Below, piece after piece: positions 59,557 to 64,000 of a DNA stretch of 64,000 bases; position 1 is the first letter of the stretch, and each line of letters begins with the position of its first letter. The DNA lies in contig JAEEGS010000034.1 in NCBI GenBank assembly GCA_016280445.1, positions 1-64,000 on the forward strand, read 5' to 3'. The DNA is from Bacteroidaceae bacterium. Its GTDB lineage: Bacteria > Bacteroidota > Bacteroidia > Bacteroidales > Bacteroidaceae. Below the pieces are notes generated by a model. That model was given only the letters and a program-made list of their open reading frames with translations. It did not search any database and was not told the DNA's origin. The translations under genes and the position numbers were made by a program.

Positions 59557-60284
59557 TGCTGGGTCGTATTCACAGCATCGAATCGTTCGGCACAGTAGAC
59601 GGCCCTGGAATTAGGTTTATAGCCTTTTTCCAGGGCTGTCCTATGCGTTGTGCTTTCTGTCATAATCCCGACACGTGGAACCCTGATGCTTCAGTACAGT
59701 ACGAGATGACCCCTGAAGAATTGCTCGCCGAGGTGCTGCGTTACAAGTCCTTCATCAAGAAGGGTGGTATCACCTGCTCCGGCGGAGAACCTCTCGTGCA
59801 AGCCGATTTCCTGCTCGAGTTCTTCCGTCTTTGTAAAGCGGAAGGTCTGCATACCGCCCTTGACACCAGTGGCGTCATTTTTAGCGAGAAGACAAAGCAA
59901 GTCTTGGAATACACAGACCTCGTGTTGCTCGACATCAAGACACTTGATGACCATCTTCACCAGTCCTACACAGGTCATACCCGCAAGAACAACCAACGTT
60001 TTCTTGACTATCTGCGTGACATCAGCAAACCCACATGGGTTCGTCACGTCCTCGTGCCCGGCTATACTGACGATGACCAGCGCCTCACTGCTTTGGCACA
60101 GCATATTTCATTATATCATAATGTGGAGCGCGTCGAACTCCTTCCATATCACACGATGGGCGCCTACAAATACAAGGAACTCGGTATTCCTTATCCCCTT
60201 GAAGGCGTTTCTCCACTCTCCGACGAGCGTCACCAGCATGCTGTCCATCTCTTCCGACAGGTGCTCGCTTGCCCAGTCGTGTAA
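59556..60284 (+). CDS. pflA: Pyruvate formate-lyase activating enzyme
   Basis: A 242-aa radical SAM enzyme. The cluster motif is Cys28-x3-Cys32-x2-Cys35 in GCPMRCAFCHNP, with GGITCSGGEPLVQADF for SAM binding. It installs the glycyl radical on PflB. A TTG one codon upstream is open, but the ATG overlapping the pflB stop is preferred, giving the usual family start [20 protein letters not shown]. It ends 306 bp before rplI, in a gap filled by a composite dyad and a terminator. Confidence 0.96.
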   Translation: MLGRIHSIESFGTVDGPGIRFIAFFQGCPMRCAFCHNPDTWNPDASVQYEMTPEELLAEVLRYKSFIKKGGITCSGGEPLVQADFLLEFFRLCKAEGLHTALDTSGVIFSEKTKQVLEYTDLVLLDIKTLDDHLHQSYTGHTRKNNQRFLDYLRDISKPTWVRHVLVPGYTDDDQRLTALAQHISLYHNVERVELLPYHTMGAYKYKELGIPYPLEGVSPLSDERHQHAVHLFRQVLACPVV

Positions 60285-60314
60285 CTGCCCCCTTTCAAGA
60301 GTTCTCCATTCCCT

Positions 60315-60502
60315 TCTTCCACAAGCTCTACTACCTCTCTTCCACAAACTCAAATTCCTTCCTTCCACTGCCTCAAAATCGGTGTGAGTCACACCGCTAT
60401 GGTCGGTCTGAGTCACACCGACCCCTACGGTGTGACTCAGACCGATTCCGAGGTCGTGGAAGAGGCTCGAAAGGGTTTGTGGAAGAAAGGAATGAGAGGT
60501 AG
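60315..60502. repeat. Long composite intergenic dyad with internal tandem units
   Basis: Left side: CTTCCACAAGCTC (60315), CTTCCACAAACTC (60339) and CTTCCACTGCCTC (60362) are spaced 23-24 nt. CTACCTCTC (60331-60339) pairs with GAGAGGTAG (60494-60502), TTCCACAAAC (60340-60349) with GTTTGTGGAA (60475-60484), and CTTCCACTGCCTC with GAGGTCGTGGAAG (60450-60462). The centre holds three near copies of ATCGGTCTGAGTCACACC, the last inverted. There is no protein gene here. It lies just after pflA. Confidence 0.75.
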
Positions 60503-60530
60503 TGTTGGTGTTGTTCTTTTGTCATAAAGA

Positions 60531-60560
60531 AAGGCTGACATCGGGTGCGATGTCAGCCTT
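60531..60560. terminator. Terminator between pflA and rplI
   Basis: AAGGCTGACATCG (60531-60543) pairs perfectly with CGATGTCAGCCTT (60548-60560) around GGTG. It is followed by TTTTC on the plus strand and can also end the minus-strand ribosomal operon, though its T-runs are short. Confidence 0.8.
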
Positions 60561-60590
60561 TTCAATAAGGTTTTGTATTTTGCAAACTAA

Positions 60591-61145
60591 TTATTCTGCT
60601 GCAGGAGTTTCTTCCTCTTCTGTTGCAGGTTCTTCTACAGCGGGTGCTTCCTCTGCAGGAGCTTCAGCCTTGGCGGCTTCCTTCTTGGTTGGAGTAGGAG
60701 TGCCGTCCTCGTTCACCACTTCGAATGGGATGACAACAGAAACCTCGCGATGGAAGTGTGCTACGGCTTCGTAGTTGCCGAGTGTCTTCACGCCCTTGAT
60801 AGATACGAGCTTGCTGTCAATCTCGAGACCCTTCTCTGCCAATGCTGCTGCAACTTCCTTGGGACCTACAGAACCGTAGATGTTGCGGCCCTCAGATACA
60901 CGAGCCTTGATGGTGAGGGATACGCCCTCGAACTTCTTGGCCTGTGCTTCAGCGTCAGCCTTGATTTTTGCAATTTTGTGAGCGCGCTGCTTCAGTTCCT
61001 CGTTGAGCTGCTTGATGGCCTTTGCGGTGGCGAGCACTGCGAGACCCTGAGGAAGAAGATAGTTGCGACCATAACCGTCCTTCACTGTGAGGACTTCGTC
61101 CTTGTAGCCTAAGCCGTGGACATCTTGCTTGAGAATGATTTTCAT
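60591..61145 (-). CDS. rplI: 50S ribosomal protein L9 with acidic tail
   Basis: A 184-aa L9. The N-terminal domain MKIILKQDVHGLGYKDEVLT with the signature YGRNYLLPQGLAVLAT is classical, followed by the long helix and C-terminal domain (IYGSVGPKEVAAALAEKGLE). About 35 residues rich in Ala, Glu and Pro (from GTPTPTKKEAAKAEAPAEEA to the end) extend beyond the usual 148-150 aa. It is the last gene of rpsF-rpsR-rplI. Confidence 0.97.
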   Translation of the reverse strand: MKIILKQDVHGLGYKDEVLTVKDGYGRNYLLPQGLAVLATAKAIKQLNEELKQRAHKIAKIKADAEAQAKKFEGVSLTIKARVSEGRNIYGSVGPKEVAAALAEKGLEIDSKLVSIKGVKTLGNYEAVAHFHREVSVVIPFEVVNEDGTPTPTKKEAAKAEAPAEEAPAVEEPATEEEETPAAE

Positions 61146-61166
61146 ACTGTCTTACCTCCTATTTTA

Positions 61167-61433
61167 TTATTTCAACAAGTCTGCTACGTATGGAAGGAGT
61201 GCGAGGTGACGTGCACGCTTCACTGCCTGAGCCACACGGCGCTGATACTTCAGCGAAGTGCCTGTGATGCGACGGGGAAGAATCTTGCCCTGCTCGTTGA
61301 GGAACTTCTTGAGAAACTCTGGGTCTTTGTAGTCGATGTATTTGATACCGCTCTTCTTGAAACGGCAATACTTCTTCTTCTTAACGTCAACTGTGGTTGG
61401 AGTTAAGTATCTGATTTCTGATGGTGCTGCCAT
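61167..61433 (-). CDS. rpsR: 30S ribosomal protein S18
   Basis: An 88-aa S18 with [19 protein letters not shown] and the C-terminal [20 protein letters not shown]. It sits in the platform of the small subunit with S6, encoded 2 nt upstream. The N-terminus [19 protein letters not shown] keeps the normal length for Bacteroidota. Confidence 0.97.
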   Translation of the reverse strand: MAAPSEIRYLTPTTVDVKKKKYCRFKKSGIKYIDYKDPEFLKKFLNEQGKILPRRITGTSLKYQRRVAQAVKRARHLALLPYVADLLK

Positions 61434-61435
61434 GA

Positions 61436-61768
61436 TTAAGCCTCCTTCTTGTTACGACGCTTCTCAGCGTATGCTGCTGCGTACTTTTCGTTCTTGACTG
61501 TGAGGAAACGGAGCACACGCTCGTCGCGGCGCAGTTGTACCTCGAATTTAGCAATCACTGTAGGGTCTGCCTTGAACTCAACCATCTGGTAGAAACCAGA
61601 ACCCTTCTTCTGAATGGGATAAGCCAATGTCTTCAAGCCCCAGTTCTCGGTGCTGATGATTTCTGCACCCTTGTCCTTGAGGAAGTTGACAAACTTATCT
61701 GCCGCTTCCTTCATCTGAACATCAGACAAAACGGGAGTTAAAATGAAAACGGTTTCGTATTGATTCAT
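61436..61768 (-). CDS. rpsF: 30S ribosomal protein S6
   Basis: A 110-aa S6 beginning [20 protein letters not shown], with the [20 protein letters not shown] core that pairs with S18. A longer frame reaches upstream to 61912, but that part crosses the -7 element (61840-61847) and has no similarity to S6, so ATG at 61768 is the start. It leads the rpsF-rpsR-rplI operon; the leader is about 70 nt. Confidence 0.97.
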   Translation of the reverse strand: MNQYETVFILTPVLSDVQMKEAADKFVNFLKDKGAEIISTENWGLKTLAYPIQKKGSGFYQMVEFKADPTVIAKFEVQLRRDERVLRFLTVKNEKYAAAYAEKRRNKKEA

Positions 61769-61839
61769 AAGATCAATAATGTAAGTTTGATTTGTTAATA
61801 AATTGTGTTGTTTGTGCTTCTGTTTATCCAAAAGCGGTG

Positions 61840-61847
61840 CAAAGGTA
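61840..61847 (-). promoter_or_regulatory. -7 element of the rpsF operon
   Basis: CAAAGGTA on the plus strand reads TACCTTTG on the minus strand. The leader to the rpsF ATG is about 70 nt; S6/S18 leaders in other bacteria can carry an autoregulatory fold, but I could not establish one here. Confidence 0.6.
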
Positions 61848-61989
61848 CGAATAAATATTGAATAAAAGGGTACGAAAAGACTTTTTTTAAGCTCTAAACG
61901 CAAATTTCTCACGAAAATGTTTCGCCGTTTGAAGAAAAATCCGTTATTTTGTACCTGTTTTTGAATGAATAATTAAAATCGTACATACA

Positions 61990-62166
61990 ATGAAAAATCT
62001 TGGAATTATCCTTATCGTATTGGGCGCACTGCTGCTCATCCTGTGTTCATTTGTTCCGTTCATGGGTGACATGGCTGACCAGAATTGGTACACGTGGGGT
62101 AGTGTTGTTCTTATTGTTGCAGGTATTTTGACTCATATCTTCATGAACAAGAAGGTGGAGGCTTAA
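61990..62166 (+). CDS. 58-aa two-helix membrane protein
   Basis: A small ORF reading MKNLGIILIVLGALLLILCS, then FVPFMGDMADQNWYTWGSVV and LIVAGILTHIFMNKKVEA. Two hydrophobic segments (about residues 4-24 and 36-52) flank a short polar loop with WYTW, and the end is basic, so it should be a hairpin membrane protein. It is divergent from rpsF, alone between that promoter and the terminator at 62221-62269. The function is unknown; similar short proteins are common in Bacteroidota. Confidence 0.75.
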   Translation: MKNLGIILIVLGALLLILCSFVPFMGDMADQNWYTWGSVVLIVAGILTHIFMNKKVEA

Positions 62167-62220
62167 TCCTGTTGAGACGTAAAAGGGGCGCGGCCCGATG
62201 TGTGCTGTGCTGAAAAAAAG

Positions 62221-62269
62221 AAAAAAGAGACGGGAGGCGTCATGTGTTGACACCTCCCGTCTCTTTTTT
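62221..62269. terminator. Bidirectional terminator
   Basis: GAGACGGGAGGCGTC (62227-62241) pairs with GACACCTCCCGTCTC (62249-62263) with one mismatch. A6 precedes and T6 follows, so it serves both the small membrane protein gene and the convergent regulator gene. Confidence 0.9.
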
Positions 62270-62280
62270 CTATTAAGTGT

Positions 62281-63006
62281 TTATTCTTCAGGAGCCTTCT
62301 CGTCGGTGATGACAAGTTTGTAACCCTTGCCGTGCACGTTGATGATTTCCACGTTGGGATCTTCTTTCAAGTGCTTACGCAGTTTGGTGATGTAGACGTC
62401 CATAGAACGGGCGTTGAAGTAGTTGTCGTCTATCCAGATGGTTTTCAGGGCATAATCGCGCTGCAGAAGCTCGTTCTGGCGGTTGCTGAGCAGGGTGAGC
62501 AGCTCGGCTTCTTTGGTGGTGAGTTTCTCTTGTGTGTCACCCATGGTGAGAAGTTGCTTCTGTGTGTCGAATGTGAATTTACCGATCTGTCGCACGGTCA
62601 TGTCCTTGTTCTTCTTGCCGCGCACACGGCGCAGGATGGCTTCGATGCGGAACACCACTTCTTCCATCGAGAATGGTTTGGTGATGTAGTCGTCGGCACC
62701 CAGTTCAAATCCTGCCCTTACGTCGTCCTTGAGGTTTTTGGCCGTGAGGAACATGAATGGCATCTCGTAGTTGATTTCCTTGATTTTGCTGGCCAGGGTG
62801 AATCCGTCCATTCGTGGCATCATCACGTCGAGGATGCAGAGGTTGAAGTTCCCTTGCAGGAAAGTCTCAAAACCTTCTTCGCCATCTTGGCAAAGGGTTG
62901 TGTTATAACCTTTAGCCTCCAGATATTCGCGCAGGAGCATGCCGAGGCTTTCGTCGTCTTCGCAAAGAAGGATGTTCACTTCTTCAAGTCTGTTGTCAGT
63001 AACCAT
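62281..63006 (-). CDS. rprY: OmpR/PhoB-type response regulator, RprY-like
   Basis: A 241-aa response regulator. The receiver domain holds the acidic pair in LLCEDDES, the phosphorylated Asp60 in LDVMMPRMDG, Thr in FLTAKN and Lys in YITKPFS. The C-terminal winged helix has LTTKEAELLTLLSNRQNELL and DNYFNARSMDVYITKLRKHL. Order and wording resemble Bacteroides RprY, the partner of RprX. The histidine-kinase gene follows upstream in the same direction with a 74-nt gap. Its targets are not shown by the sequence. Confidence 0.92.
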   Translation of the reverse strand: MVTDNRLEEVNILLCEDDESLGMLLREYLEAKGYNTTLCQDGEEGFETFLQGNFNLCILDVMMPRMDGFTLASKIKEINYEMPFMFLTAKNLKDDVRAGFELGADDYITKPFSMEEVVFRIEAILRRVRGKKNKDMTVRQIGKFTFDTQKQLLTMGDTQEKLTTKEAELLTLLSNRQNELLQRDYALKTIWIDDNYFNARSMDVYITKLRKHLKEDPNVEIINVHGKGYKLVITDEKAPEE

Positions 63007-63080
63007 AGTTGTATAAGTTTTTAGTTTGTTAATAATGTCTTTGCTTTATAGGTGATGGGTGTCATATGCGTCCCTTGTCG

Positions 63081-64000
63081 TCAATCATTCATTTTCAGTT
63101 TGATGATAAACTTGGTGCCGATACCCAGTTCGCTTTCTGCGTTGATGGTGCCTTTGTGGTCTTTCACAATCTTGTGTACATATGCCAGTCCAAGACCAAA
63201 GCCTTTCACATCGTGCAGGTTGCCTGTGTGCACACGGTAGAATTTCTCGAAGATTCGTTTCAGGTCTTCTTTTTTCATGCCGATGCCGTTGTCCTTGATG
63301 GAGATGCACAGATGCCCTGGTTCGTTCCAAGTCTCTACCGTGAGTTCGAGGTCGGCATCCTTTCGACGGTACTTCACGGCATTGTCCATCAGATTGAAGA
63401 TGACGTTGGTGAAGTGCATGTCGTCCACACAGATGCTCGGGTCGGTGGCGTTGAGGTTGGTGATGATTTTACCGCCATTCTTTTCCACCTTCAACGCGAA
63501 CGTGTGGGTTACACCGGCTATCAGTTCGTTGATGTCTACTTCTTTCATGTGCAGGTTGGCGCGTTGGTTTTCGTACATGGACATTTGTAGTACTTTCTCC
63601 ACTTGGAAGCGGAGCCGCTTGGTCTCATCTATGATGGTCGAGGTCAGTCTCTGCATCAGAGGTGGCGTCTTCTTCACGGAATCGTCTCCCAACATCTGTG
63701 CTGCCAGCGAGATGGACGAAATCGGCGTTTTGAACTCGTGTGTCATGTTGTTGATGAAGTCGTTCTTCAGTTCTGTCAGTTTTTTCTGCCTGAACACCAG
63801 CACCAATGTGACGATGAAGGTGATGAGCAGAATGAGAGTGAAGATGAGCGACGGCAGCATGAACCAGAAAGAGCGCCAAATGTACTTGCCGAGCTCGGGG
63901 AAGTGCACTTTCAGAATCCCACTGCGTTGCACGGGGTCGTTCTTGAAGAGTGTTTCGGTGAAAGTCCGTTCGTTGCCTGTTGCGTCGTAGTCAGCGCATT
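63081..64000 (-). CDS. rprX: Sensor histidine kinase, RprX-like (5' end outside window)
   Basis: The frame is open to the window edge, so only the C-terminal 306 residues are seen. A periplasmic end (VQRSGILKVHFPELGKYIWR) leads to a membrane helix (FTLILLITFIVTLVLVF), then the H-box FINNMTHEFKTPISSISLAA, N-box IFNLMDNAVKYR, G1 IKDNGIGM, F-box RIFEKFYR and G2 GFGLGLAYVHKI. All catalytic boxes are intact. It should autophosphorylate and pass phosphate to the regulator at 62281. The sensed signal is unknown. Confidence 0.92.
   Translation of the reverse strand, partial: CADYDATGNERTFTETLFKNDPVQRSGILKVHFPELGKYIWRSFWFMLPSLIFTLILLITFIVTLVLVFRQKKLTELKNDFINNMTHEFKTPISSISLAAQMLGDDSVKKTPPLMQRLTSTIIDETKRLRFQVEKVLQMSMYENQRANLHMKEVDINELIAGVTHTFALKVEKNGGKIITNLNATDPSICVDDMHFTNVIFNLMDNAVKYRRKDADLELTVETWNEPGHLCISIKDNGIGMKKEDLKRIFEKFYRVHTGNLHDVKGFGLGLAYVHKIVKDHKGTINAESELGIGTKFIIKLKMND

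Noticed and set aside
61769..61912. Upstream extension of S6 by 48 residues
   Set aside because: It crosses the -7 element at 61840-61847, and S6 proteins normally begin at [12 protein letters not shown] sequence.
1..64000. tRNA or rRNA genes
   Set aside because: I looked for T-loop (GTTCGA) and acceptor pairings in intergenic gaps and found none; a covariance scan would settle this.

Overview
The window looks like chromosomal DNA of a Bacteroidota species, most plausibly Prevotellaceae (Prevotella/Segatella type). The evidence is the recurrent Bacteroidota promoter form (TTG, 19-20 nt, TAnnTTTG), a RprX/RprY-like two-component pair, a NigD-like lipoprotein, AraC-type regulators of the hybrid/Reg_prop kind, pectin- and galactoside-degrading secreted enzymes, and secreted proteins ending in short Por-secretion-like tails (for example KGFVIKDGRKYYKK).

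Layout. 1-172: 3' end of an AraC-type regulator. 172-945: no convincing protein gene, but a strong promoter, a 21-bp tandem repeat, long dyads and a bidirectional terminator, together a candidate structured RNA. 945-5788 (minus): an operon for a 2-oxoacid:ferredoxin oxidoreductase (four subunits), a 59-aa TPR-like protein and an acyl-CoA synthetase; two near-identical palindromic elements sit between its last genes. 6252-7685 (plus): a voltage-gated-type potassium channel and a phosphopantetheinyl transferase. 7694-9361 (minus): formate-tetrahydrofolate ligase. 9457-20784 (minus): three very large secreted proteins, the middle one a PL11 rhamnogalacturonan lyase fused to autotransporter-like repeats. 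20875-24906 (minus): a SNF2 helicase. 25180-25749 (minus): EF-P, divergent from rpmH (26042). 26342-30907 (plus): PASTA protein, RluD, Ddl, acyltransferase and NigD-like lipoprotein. 30952-32604 (plus): ACT-domain protein and UPF0210 protein. 32617-37812 (plus): GH2 beta-galactosidase, GH27 alpha-galactosidase and a decayed acyltransferase gene. 37896-49505 (minus): GH51 arabinofuranosidase, 5'-nucleotidase, a second GH2 and a second PL11 lyase. 49657-52221 (plus): a membrane-spanning Reg_prop/AraC regulator without a kinase. 52193-57128 (minus): L-rhamnose catabolic operon. 57316-60284 (plus): pyruvate formate-lyase and its activase. 60591-61768 (minus): rpsF-rpsR-rplI. 61990-62166 (plus): a 58-aa membrane protein. 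62281-64000 (minus): RprY-like regulator and its sensor kinase, which runs off the window.

How the genes fit together. The two PL11 lyases, two GH2 enzymes, GH27 and GH51 would cut the rhamnogalacturonan I backbone and its galactan and arabinan side chains. The rha operon would carry the released rhamnose to dihydroxyacetone phosphate and lactaldehyde. The kinase-less AraC regulator between the PL11 and rha operons is the obvious candidate controller. No SusC/SusD pair is present, so this is not a complete classical polysaccharide utilisation locus. The oxidoreductase/acyl-CoA synthetase operon would fit reversible interconversion of branched-chain or aryl acids with 2-oxoacids. The unusual parts of the window are the intergenic dyad elements and the candidate RNA at 410-819.
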